This document shows, piece after piece, positions 7,342-14,203 of a stretch of 17,356 nucleotides of DNA. The stretch is taken from positions 1 to 17,356 of the forward strand of contig CAJUPJ010000053.1 in NCBI GenBank assembly GCA_910588655.1, read 5' to 3'. The position numbers were made by a program, and so were the translations under genes. The stretch comes from an uncultured Lachnospiraceae bacterium. Its GTDB lineage: Bacteria; Bacillota; Clostridia; Lachnospirales; Lachnospiraceae. The notes beneath the pieces are model-generated. The model was not told the DNA's origin, did no database searches, and was given only the letters and a program-made list of their open reading frames with translations. The number at the start of each line of letters is the position of its first letter. The first letter of the stretch is position 1.

Positions 7342-7761
7342 TCAATAATCATTATATCCATTCTTTTCAAATTCTTCGCACTTCTTGCGTATCTGCTCCG
7401 ACAATTCAATACGCACAGCATCATACAGGCGCTTCGCCTGGTTCACACGGGCAAATAAAACCGTCACAATGTAATTTTCCTGGTTTTTGAACTTATCTTC
7501 ATTTAATATGTAAATAATACCATTCTTTGTCACACAATGCAATTCAATGCCATCTTCATGTTTTTTATCAACACGGAAAATCCTGTCAAATGGTTCTTGT
7601 ATGCCATTTGTTTCATTTAGTTCAAGAGCTTTACGAAACCGCTCACTTCTTTCAGATGAAGCATGAATTGTAAAGTCAGGTTGTTTTATCAACGTATAAA
7701 TATCAATTTCCCCATCAAAAAGTTCCACACTCTTAAAATTTGAATTACTTCTAATGTTCAT
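7342..7761 (-). CDS. Uncharacterised 139-residue protein
   Basis: A soluble, charged protein that opens MNIRSNSNFKSVELFDGEID and contains HASSERSERFRKALELN, DRIFRVDKKHEDGIELHCVT, KNGIIYILNEDKF and a NYIVTVLFARVNQAKRLYDA segment. It ends in a Lys/Glu-rich helix. The His/Arg-rich middle followed by two short strands is loosely reminiscent of DUF4258-like or RelE-like small folds, but I do not recognise the family. The start is set at 7761, where GGAGGG lies 7 nt upstream; a longer frame from 7800 has none. A TATAAT-like box (rc of 7820-7825) could be its -10. It is monocistronic and convergent with the recombinase. Confidence 0.7.
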   Translation of the reverse strand: MNIRSNSNFKSVELFDGEIDIYTLIKQPDFTIHASSERSERFRKALELNETNGIQEPFDRIFRVDKKHEDGIELHCVTKNGIIYILNEDKFKNQENYIVTVLFARVNQAKRLYDAVRIELSEQIRKKCEEFEKNGYNDY

Positions 7762-7910
7762 AGAACAGCCCTCCTCATATATTCTGGTTTTTTGGCGCAT
7801 TTAAAATTTATTCATTTTTATTATATCATACATTGTTTATTTTTTCTACCCTGCCGAAGTGCTTAACCACGTCCGTCTCATAAATTTCTATCCAATAAAT
7901 TGTATACAGG
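7762..7910. other. Left part of the 7762-8595 gene-free stretch
   Basis: There is no gene here. The segment carries the presumed leader and promoter of the leftward gene at 7342-7761. It also has CGTCCGTCT (7870-7878) and TATCCAATAAA (7889-7899). Both recur nearby: CGTCCGTCT at 8157-8165, CGTCCGT at 8449-8455 and TATCCAATAAA at 8456-8466. These short repeats suggest that sequence outside the 15-bp ends is also related between the palindromic elements. Confidence 0.4.
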
Positions 7911-8126
7911 ATAATTTACAGTTATCTGGTGTTTGTGTGGATTGACGGACGGACGGTTTCTGTACCAGAGCCAGAATATTCCGTACAGGGGTACGCTTCC
8001 GCTACGTCAAACCACGCAGCGGCACATAAAGTACCCCTTTAACGGAATATTCTGGCATATGTCACGCAAAACCTGTTACCATAAATCCACAACAAAACAT
8101 AGAACAGCAGGATAACTATAAATTAT
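7911..8126. mobile_element. Palindromic MITE-like element, copy A
   Basis: A 216-bp element bounded by ATAATTTACAGTTAT (7911-7925) and its inverted copy ATAACTATAAATTAT (8112-8126, one mismatch). Inside, CCAGAATATTCCGT (7971-7984) pairs perfectly with ACGGAATATTCTGG (8042-8055), GGGGTAC (7988-7994) with GTACCCC (8031-8037), and CCGCT (7999-8003) with AGCGG (8018-8022). It has no convincing open frame. GGACGGACGGTTTC (7947-7960) and CCAGAGCCAG (7965-7974) recur in the copy at 17221. Terminal inverted repeats, size and lack of genes suit a non-autonomous element; no transposase source is known to me. Confidence 0.65.
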
Positions 8127-8184
8127 ATGTGGTTGGATTATTTTACAAGACACTTACGTCCGTCTGAATAAAATGGCACACAAC

Positions 8185-8483
8185 ATAATTTACAGTTATT
8201 ATGCTAAATCCACTGTTTTATGAACTTTTCTGGAATTTTGCCAGGAAACAGCAGGTTTCTAGTGTTCCAGCTAAATATTATTCCATGACAGGGGCACTTT
8301 GGCTTCGCCGGCGTTTAAATCCCGTATTTAATGCTACAAAAAATGTTTGTTTTTTGTAGCATTGGGATTTTATGCGCCGTTGCAGAAGCCATCGTAGCGG
8401 GAGCGTGCCCTGTCATGGAATAATATTTAACTGGACACAGAAATTCTGCGTCCGTTATCCAATAAAGAATAACTGTAAATTAT
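8185..8483. mobile_element. Palindromic MITE-like element, copy B
   Basis: A 299-bp element with perfect 15-bp inverted ends: ATAATTTACAGTTAT (8185-8199) and ATAACTGTAAATTAT (8469-8483). The interior folds as one long hairpin. The segment 8274-8297 pairs with 8405-8427 (23 bp with one bulged G). TTTAAATCCC-like and GGGATTT segments pair above it, and AATGCTACAAAAAA (8330-8343) pairs perfectly with TTTTTTGTAGCATT (8350-8363) around a 6-nt loop. Weaker pairing continues outward. Its interior differs from copy A, so only the ends are shared. It sits just upstream of the FNT gene promoter. Confidence 0.65.
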
Positions 8484-8533
8484 CATGTATATGGGAATTT
8501 ATGAAATGGACATGGCAAAAAAGTATAATGTGC

Positions 8534-8562
8534 TTTCCATTACTGGTAAAATAAAGTATAAT
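8534..8562 (+). promoter_or_regulatory. Candidate promoter of the FNT-to-kinase operon
   Basis: TTTCCA at 8534-8539 (4 of 6 to the -35 consensus), 17 bp, then TATAAT at 8557-8562. Another TATAAT occurs at 8524-8529 without a good -35. The gene's ribosome binding site is AGGAGG at 8584-8589. Confidence 0.4.
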
Positions 8563-8595
8563 TAAACTAATATTAAGTATTTCAGGAGGTTATGC

Positions 8596-9174
8596 ATGGA
8601 TAAGGTACATATGTTTATTAAGGCTGTTTATGCTGGTTTTATGATAGGCATAGGAGGAATTGTATATCTGTCAGTTGATAATAAGGTAACAGGCTCTTTG
8701 TTGTTTTCTTTCGGGCTGCTGACTATAGTTACACAGGGTTTTTATTTATATACTGGCAAGATTGGTTTTGTTAAAAAGCTTAGGGAACTTCTGGATATGC
8801 TTGTTGTGCTGGCAGGGAATTTTGCAGGAACTTTTATTGCTGCATTTCTGGCAGAAATGGCACATCTGGATATTGACAGTAAAGCACTGGCGGCAAAGAA
8901 ACTGGATAATAGTATTTTTAATGTTTTTCTGTTATCAGTGTTCTGTGGTGTGATGATGTACCTTGCCATTGATAACTACAATAAATCAAAAAACATTGTG
9001 TTTGTAATAGCGCCTGTTATGATTTTTATATTGTCAGGTTTTGAACATTCCATAGCTAATATGTTCTATTTCCATCTGGCAGGCAGTTATAATTTAAAGA
9101 CATTTGTTTATATAATTGTTATGGCAGCAGGCAATGGTGCTGGTGCAAAACTATTCAGCCTTAAGCCGGAATAG
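8596..9174 (+). CDS. Formate/nitrite transporter (FNT) family channel, short form
   Basis: A 192-residue membrane protein of the FNT family, pentameric channels for formate, nitrite, hydrosulfide or similar small anions. Six hydrophobic segments lie near residues 8-26, 33-52, 64-86, 107-125, 134-148 and 167-186. Family marks are AGFMIGIGG at 13-21, LYTGKIG at 51-57, GNFAGT at 74-79, GFEHSIANMFY at 148-158 with the central His151, and GNGAGA at 179-184. It is shorter than FocA (about 285), mainly in loops and termini, but all six segments seem present. The substrate cannot be read from sequence. AGGAGG at 8584-8589 sets the start. It heads a rightward cluster with an unknown protein and two signalling genes. 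Confidence 0.88.
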   Translation: MDKVHMFIKAVYAGFMIGIGGIVYLSVDNKVTGSLLFSFGLLTIVTQGFYLYTGKIGFVKKLRELLDMLVVLAGNFAGTFIAAFLAEMAHLDIDSKALAAKKLDNSIFNVFLLSVFCGVMMYLAIDNYNKSKNIVFVIAPVMIFILSGFEHSIANMFYFHLAGSYNLKTFVYIIVMAAGNGAGAKLFSLKPE

Positions 9175-9212
9175 TTTAAATAAAATAAATATTATTAAGG
9201 AGGAAATATTTG

Positions 9213-10280
9213 ATGGAGTACAAGGAACTTATGGATTTTTTATGTACAGAAACAGAATTTGACGATTTGGGCAATGAAAGGATTTTACATGATTTTCCAG
9301 CCTTCGGGGAGGCTGTGGGTGAAGCAATTAACAGTGGGAATTTAATAAAATTTACAATGGAATTGTCGGATAACCTGGACAAGATGGATTTATATAAGGC
9401 AAGTGCCCTGTCCAATTTTATAGGCTTTGGATGTGAGAAAGAGGATGATACCTCAGCAGGGCAGGGGGTTATAGAACTGCTGGAAAAGTCCTGCATTAAT
9501 CTTTATAACATGTTTAAAAGCCTTGAAACAGAGGAAGAATATGCAGAACTGCCGGACTTCCAGGAAATATATAATAAAAACAAAGACTGGGCAAGGGCAT
9601 ATTATGGGTTTAATATTCTTTGTGTTGCTGCAATGGCCTTTATAACAAGGGATGCAGGGTTAAGGAAATTTCTTGCAGATAAAGATATAGGGGAGGAAAT
9701 ATCTTATCTGGCAGAGGAAACGCCAGAAAGTCCATATCTTAAATCAATATATTATGTTGACTGTATGCAGAGGACGTGCAGTGATTTAAAATTACTTGTC
9801 CTTTATCCAGCCAGGAAGCAGGGATTTTTTGCAGAAGCAAATGATATAAATAACTGTTTCCATCTGCTGTTCCTGTTAGAAGAACAGATAGCAGGAAATT
9901 TTGGTGAAAAGTATGGCATGCCTTCATTTAATGCAGACCAGTCACTTCTAGACCTTGCATATGGTGATTATCCAGACGACTGCTGGGGCAAATCATATGT
10001 TACACATTTTACGGAATGTAATTACAGTGTAATGCCAAGTACAGCCTGCAGGCAGGATGAAATAATGAACCTTGTATGGGGAGAAATGCCGCCAGACTGT
10101 ATACCAGTAGTAGATGGATATGCTGTAATTGTACTTCTTGATAAAGGCCCGGCAAGAAGCTTTGACGCGAATTTCCTTGCTGTACCACACAATGCCCTTG
10201 AACCTTATGTAGTAGTAGAAAGGGAGTTAGACAGTGAAGAATATAAACAGTGGGAAGAAAAGATTAGCCAGATGGACTAA
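9213..10280 (+). CDS. Uncharacterised 355-residue protein
   Basis: A soluble acidic protein without signal peptide or membrane anchor. I recognise no family. It opens MEYKELMDFLCTETEFDDLG. It is mostly helical to about residue 250, with ELPDFQEIYNKNKDWARAYY in the middle. The C-terminal third is Trp/Tyr/Pro-rich and beta-like (LAYGDYPDDCWGKSYVTHF, then VWGEMPPDCIPVVDGYAVIV). The ATG at 9213 (9 nt from AGGAGG at 9198-9203) is preferred over an in-frame TTG at 9210. It begins 38 nt after the FNT gene and ends 37 nt before the receiver protein, so all are probably one operon. A role in that sensing pathway is an inference from position only. Confidence 0.75.
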   Translation: MEYKELMDFLCTETEFDDLGNERILHDFPAFGEAVGEAINSGNLIKFTMELSDNLDKMDLYKASALSNFIGFGCEKEDDTSAGQGVIELLEKSCINLYNMFKSLETEEEYAELPDFQEIYNKNKDWARAYYGFNILCVAAMAFITRDAGLRKFLADKDIGEEISYLAEETPESPYLKSIYYVDCMQRTCSDLKLLVLYPARKQGFFAEANDINNCFHLLFLLEEQIAGNFGEKYGMPSFNADQSLLDLAYGDYPDDCWGKSYVTHFTECNYSVMPSTACRQDEIMNLVWGEMPPDCIPVVDGYAVIVLLDKGPARSFDANFLAVPHNALEPYVVVERELDSEEYKQWEEKISQMD

Positions 10281-10317
10281 AAATGGATTTTATGCAAAAT
10301 AGAAAGGAGGGATGGTT

Positions 10318-11169
10318 ATGAAATATAAAATATTGATTTTAGGAAATAACAAGAACCTTATTAACCAGTTTTTTGACAATATGGGACAGAGGCTTGAATG
10401 TATAAGCAGTTCAGACCGTTTCGGGGATATTATGAACCATATTAAATACATACAGCCAGATGCATTTGTGCTCTGCCTTAATGGTGAAAACTTTGATACT
10501 TTAAAGAAACTGACAAATATTATGAGTGAGCTGTCAAGAAAGAAAATTCCTGTTTTTGTTATAGGTGACTCCAGGGAATGTTCACAGTTTGAAAAGACTA
10601 TTACAAGTGTAAAGGCAAATATAATTGATAAAGCACTGTTATACCGCATTATTGAGGAAAAGGTTGTAAGGGCACTTGAAGACAGCAGAAGGCTTGGTTC
10701 AAGGAAAGAAACGGCAGATATGGCGGCACAGATAAAGGCAGATGCAGCAGACGCAGTTAAAGAAGCAGAGAAAATGATATCACAGATTGATGATAAAGAG
10801 GCAGGCAGAAGGAAACATATTCTTGTAGTAGATGATGACAGCAGTGTATTAAAGCTTATTAAAAGTTATTTATCAGGAAATTATGATGTGGCAACAGCCA
10901 AGAGCGGGAAGGTTGCGCTGAAATTCCTGGAAACTAAAAAAACTGACCTTGTACTTCTGGATTATGAGATGCCAGGGGAGAAGGGGCCTGAAGTTTTAAG
11001 TAAAATACGCGCAGATGCCAGAACAAAGAATTTGCCAGTTGTATTTCTTACGGGTGTTACTGACAAGGAAAAAATACAGGATGTACTTGCCATGAAACCA
11101 CAGGGATATCTTTTAAAGCCTATTGATATGATGAAGCTTTCTTCAACAATTAAAAATGTATTAAGTTAG
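10318..11169 (+). CDS. Response regulator with degenerate N-terminal and intact C-terminal receiver domains
   Basis: A 283-residue protein with two receiver-like domains and no output domain. The N-terminal one (about 3-115) has the fold pattern (KILILGN, AFVLCLNG, PVFVIGD) but lacks the acidic pair and phospho-Asp, so it is a pseudo-receiver. Residues about 118-162 are a charged Ala/Lys/Glu helix, probably a coiled coil. The C-terminal receiver (166-283) is complete: Asp172/Asp173, phosphoacceptor Asp215 in LVLLDYEMPG, Thr245 and Lys267 in LLKPID. The start is ATG 10318, because AAAGGAGG at 10303-10310 is 7 nt away and only 1 nt from the ATG at 10312. It lies 15 nt upstream of the hybrid kinase and is its likely phosphotransfer partner. 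Confidence 0.9.
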   Translation: MKYKILILGNNKNLINQFFDNMGQRLECISSSDRFGDIMNHIKYIQPDAFVLCLNGENFDTLKKLTNIMSELSRKKIPVFVIGDSRECSQFEKTITSVKANIIDKALLYRIIEEKVVRALEDSRRLGSRKETADMAAQIKADAADAVKEAEKMISQIDDKEAGRRKHILVVDDDSSVLKLIKSYLSGNYDVATAKSGKVALKFLETKKTDLVLLDYEMPGEKGPEVLSKIRADARTKNLPVVFLTGVTDKEKIQDVLAMKPQGYLLKPIDMMKLSSTIKNVLS

Positions 11170-11184
11170 GGAGGGGGCGTGCTT

Positions 11185-13896
11185 ATGGAAATAATTGATG
11201 AGGAGCTTTCTTTAACAAATTTAATAAGTGCCAGTACACTGCAGAAAATGCAGGATGCTTTTTCTATGATGACAGGGATTGCAGCACTTGTTACAGATGC
11301 AAATGGCAATGCTGTAACAAAGCCGTCCGGTTTCCATGATTTCTGCACTAAATATGTACAAGAAACAGAAAACGGAAAAAGGATGTGTGAACAGTGCTAT
11401 AAGGATGAAACGGAAAAGGCACATCTGGCACATGATAAAGGAAGTCCATGCAGGTATTTCTGCCATGCAGGGCTTATGGCTTTCTCAGCACCTATTATGG
11501 CGGGCAAAAGGATGGCAGGCTGCCTTATTGGCGGACAGGTGCTTACAGAACCGCTTACTAAAGAACAGATACTGGAAACTGCAAGGCAGACTGGTGCAGG
11601 TGAAAAAGGGCTTGCAGACGCAGCAGAAAGTATCCAGGTTATGGAACAGGCTGAAATTGACAAAGCAGCGGTTGCACTTTATGATATTTCCAATGTGCTT
11701 TCTGAGGTTGCAAGCAATAAGAACCAGATTTATCTTAATAACCTGCAGCTTGAAAAGGCTTCACATATGAAATCAGATTTCCTTGCCAATATGAGCCATG
11801 AAATACGTACTCCTATGAACGCTGTAATTGGAATGGCGGAAATGGCACTTCGTGAAGATATCCCGCCAGCAGCAAGAAGTTATATAAGACAGATTAAATC
11901 CTCTGGACAGTCGCTTCTTACTATTATCAATGACATACTGGATTTTTCTAAGATTGAGTCTGGCAAAATGGATGTTAATGAGGTGGATTATGAGCCTATG
12001 TCTGTTATTAATGATGTTGTTAATATAATTATGACACGCATAGGCAATAAGAAAGTGGAACTTACACTTGATATAAACCCTGACCTGCCGCATGAACTAC
12101 ATGGTGACAATATACGTATAAAGCAGGTATTAGTAAACCTTGCTAACAATGCAGTGAAATTTACCAGCAAAGGGAATGTCCATCTTGAAATGGATTTTAA
12201 GTATGTAAAAGATAATGAAATTATGCTGTGTGTAAGTATTTCTGATACAGGAAACGGCATAAAAAAAGAAGATATGAAGAAGCTGTTTAAGTCTTTCCAG
12301 CAGGTAGACAGTAAACGCAACCGCAATATCGAAGGAACAGGGCTTGGGCTTGCTATATGCAAACAGCTTGTTTCGCTTATGGGCGGTGAGATACAGGCAG
12401 AGAGTGTATATAGCAAAGGAAGCAGGTTTACATTCAGGCTTCTGCAGAAAGTTAAAAATGCCCAGCCTTCTATTGACAGGATACAGGAAAAAACAATAGC
12501 AGCAGGGCTTGTTGCAAATGTTTATATTGAAAAGGAAATGAAAAAAGACCTTCCAAGGTTTGGGGCTGCATATTACAGCCTTAAATCCGAAGAAGAATTA
12601 TATAAACTGGAGGAAGAAAATATTCCATACCTTTTTGTGGAACAGCCGTTATTTACAGATAATGTACAGTATTTCTTAAGAAACCACCCGGATATAACAG
12701 GCATTGTGCTTATAAATTTCCGCTCTGCGCGTTCATATAATATACCAAATGTACGTGTAATAAAAAAACCGCTTTATACTTTAAGCATGGCAGGCATTTT
12801 TCATGGGGAAGATGTATATTCAGGTTTTTCACAGATAGAAGCGGATGATTTTGACTTTACTGCACCTGAAGCAGAAATCCTTGTAGTAGATGACAATTCT
12901 GTAAACCTTACTGTAGTACAAGGGCTTTTAAACCCTCTTGACATGAAAATTGAAACAGCGCTTAGTGGCAAAGAGGCTGTAAATATGATAACTAATAAGA
13001 AATATGATATTATTTTTATGGACCATATGATGCCTGAAATGGACGGTGTGGAAACTACAAGGGTTATACGCCGTATGCTTGGTGAAAACGGCCAAGTCCC
13101 TATTATAGCGCTTACTGCTAATGCAGTTGATGGTACAAGGGAGTTATTTATCAATGAAGGCATGGATGACTTTGTAACAAAGCCTATTGAATTAAGGATA
13201 ATTATTTCCAAATTAAAAAAATGGCTTCCTAAAGAAAAAATTATAAGGGAGAAAAAGCAAAAGGGCAGTAACAGCCAGGCTGATTTAAAGAATGATGCCG
13301 ATATCCAGATAACAGGGCTTGATATACCATCTGCTATGAAACTTCTTGGAAGGGAAGAGCTTTTCTGGTCTGTTTTAAAAGAATACTACAGGGTTATTGA
13401 AAAGAAATATGCATTAATTAAAGAGTACGAGCAGAATGAGCAGTGGAAAGAGTATACTGTAGAAGTACATGCCTTAAAAAGCGCTTCAAGGCAGGTAGGT
13501 GCAAATGTGCTGGCAGAAGAAGCAGAACAGATGGAAGCTGCCGGCAACAGGGAGGATGCGGAATTAATACATAAAGTTACACCTGGAATGTTAGAGAGGT
13601 ATATCCAGTACAAGGATATACTAAAACCATACTTTACAAAGAAAAATACAGAACAGGGCGGCAGGCAGGCGGATATTAAGAAATTAAAAGAGTTTTTTGC
13701 AAGAATGGAAACTGCCCTTGAAAACCTTGATACAGATGATATGGAAGAAGTTATATGCGATATGGAAAAATATTCATATAGTAAAGAACATGAGGGGTAT
13801 TTTGAGAAACTTAAAAACGCAGTAGAAGATATTGATACAGAACAGTGTGAGGAAATCCTTGCTGCATGGAAAGAATGTGCAGGGAAAACAGAATAA
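11185..13896 (+). CDS. Hybrid histidine kinase: PocR sensor, HisKA, ATPase, REC, HPt
   Basis: A 903-residue hybrid kinase with no membrane segments, so cytoplasmic. A PocR-type ligand domain occupies about 8-175 with Cys68, Cys71, Cys89 and Cys93 (MCEQC, CRYFCH). HisKA has His205 in SHEIRTP. HATPase has the N box NLANNAVKF, DTGNG (Asp354) and GTGLGLAI. Residues about 435-540 form a degenerate receiver ending VRVIKKPLY. The intact receiver has Asp569/Asp570, phospho-Asp613, Thr644 and Lys666. HPt has His762 in HALKSASRQVGA. A last helical domain covers about 830-900. ATG 11185 is chosen, since GGAGGGGG lies 7 nt upstream; the GTG at 11179 is too close. PocR domains are thought to bind small hydrocarbon-derived metabolites, so the neighbouring FNT channel suggests sensing of a small metabolite (inference). 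No DNA-binding output is present. Confidence 0.93.
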   Translation: MEIIDEELSLTNLISASTLQKMQDAFSMMTGIAALVTDANGNAVTKPSGFHDFCTKYVQETENGKRMCEQCYKDETEKAHLAHDKGSPCRYFCHAGLMAFSAPIMAGKRMAGCLIGGQVLTEPLTKEQILETARQTGAGEKGLADAAESIQVMEQAEIDKAAVALYDISNVLSEVASNKNQIYLNNLQLEKASHMKSDFLANMSHEIRTPMNAVIGMAEMALREDIPPAARSYIRQIKSSGQSLLTIINDILDFSKIESGKMDVNEVDYEPMSVINDVVNIIMTRIGNKKVELTLDINPDLPHELHGDNIRIKQVLVNLANNAVKFTSKGNVHLEMDFKYVKDNEIMLCVSISDTGNGIKKEDMKKLFKSFQQVDSKRNRNIEGTGLGLAICKQLVSLMGGEIQAESVYSKGSRFTFRLLQKVKNAQPSIDRIQEKTIAAGLVANVYIEKEMKKDLPRFGAAYYSLKSEEELYKLEEENIPYLFVEQPLFTDNVQYFLRNHPDITGIVLINFRSARSYNIPNVRVIKKPLYTLSMAGIFHGEDVYSGFSQIEADDFDFTAPEAEILVVDDNSVNLTVVQGLLNPLDMKIETALSGKEAVNMITNKKYDIIFMDHMMPEMDGVETTRVIRRMLGENGQVPIIALTANAVDGTRELFINEGMDDFVTKPIELRIIISKLKKWLPKEKIIREKKQKGSNSQADLKNDADIQITGLDIPSAMKLLGREELFWSVLKEYYRVIEKKYALIKEYEQNEQWKEYTVEVHALKSASRQVGANVLAEEAEQMEAAGNREDAELIHKVTPGMLERYIQYKDILKPYFTKKNTEQGGRQADIKKLKEFFARMETALENLDTDDMEEVICDMEKYSYSKEHEGYFEKLKNAVEDIDTEQCEEILAAWKECAGKTE

Positions 13897-13940
13897 AATA
13901 CAATATAATAAAGATTTATATTTATAAGATAACCCTCTTT

Positions 13941-13968
13941 TTGCTTGCACTTTCAAGCCAGATATAAT
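13941..13968 (+). promoter_or_regulatory. Promoter of the pnuC transcript
   Basis: TTGCTT at 13941-13946, 16 bp, then consensus TATAAT at 13963-13968. It would give a leader of about 230 nt before the pnuC start. Confidence 0.6.
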
Positions 13969-13982
13969 ATATTTATATGTAT

Positions 13983-14191
13983 AAAAGGGGAAACCACCCG
14001 TTTTAATAATAGTTTAAACCCTTCGGAAAGGGCCAGCCGTCAGTTGTTGGGAGCAGTTGGCGGCTATTAATGAAAAAAGCTCTGTAATTATAATAGCTTT
14101 ATTAACTGCCACCGAGTAGTAAAATGCGCAAGCATCCGTGCATATCGTTAGGTTTTTGAAGATATGTACATGGATGCTTATTTTATTTTTT
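13983..14191 (+). promoter_or_regulatory. Structured pnuC leader with terminator; candidate riboswitch, class unresolved
   Basis: The leader shows a succession of helices: GGGG...CCCG near 13987-14000, CCCTT-CGGA-AAGGG at 14019-14032, an 8-9 bp hairpin (arms starting AGCCGTCA at 14035, ending TTGGCGGCT at 14065), and AAAGCT/AGCTTT at 14076-14081 and 14095-14100. GCAGTT in that second hairpin (14053-14058) can also pair with AACTGC at 14104-14109, a possible pseudoknot or switch. The leader ends in an intrinsic terminator just before the ribosome binding site. This is the architecture of a transcription-terminating riboswitch. It does not match the TPP or FMN cores, nor NAD+-II as I remember it. 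Confidence 0.5.
14130..14191 (+). terminator. Terminator (attenuator) in the pnuC leader
   Basis: AAGCATCC (14130-14137) pairs with GGATGCTT (14172-14179). Imperfect pairing continues inward (TGCATATC with GATATGTACA), followed by the T-rich run 14180-14191. The hairpin lies after the promoter and directly before GGAGG at 14192-14196, so it would block pnuC expression unless an upstream structure prevents it. Confidence 0.75.
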
Positions 14192-14203
14192 GGAGGATTT
14201 TTT

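Noticed and set aside
7933..8115. 60-codon plus-strand frame
   Set aside because: It lies wholly inside palindromic element A and has no ribosome binding site.
7866..8483. CRISPR array, suggested by recurring CGTCCGTC and ATAATTTACAGTTAT
   Set aside because: Repeats are few, short, in both orientations and unevenly spaced, and no cas gene is present.
8372..8554. 60-codon plus-strand frame with a Cys/Arg/His-rich start
   Set aside because: Most of it is the right arm of the palindromic element B and the element's end. There is no ribosome binding site.
8485..8565. Short plus-strand frame reading MYMGIYEMDMAKKYNVLSIT, before the FNT gene
   Set aside because: It is only 26 codons, has no ribosome binding site, and overlaps the candidate promoter. 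It may be a remnant, but this cannot be supported.
11988..12416. Long open frame on the minus strand opposite the hybrid kinase
   Set aside because: It is the antisense shadow of a strongly supported coding region, and I saw no domain in it. The same holds for 12801-13211, 11397-11663 and 15643-15936.
13983..14129. TPP or FMN riboswitch before pnuC
   Set aside because: The conserved cores of both (for example CTGAGA for TPP, AGGATAT for FMN) are absent.
14138..14203. Longer pnuC start at 14138
   Set aside because: It falls within the leader terminator hairpin, while the ATG at 14204 has GGAGG at ideal distance.
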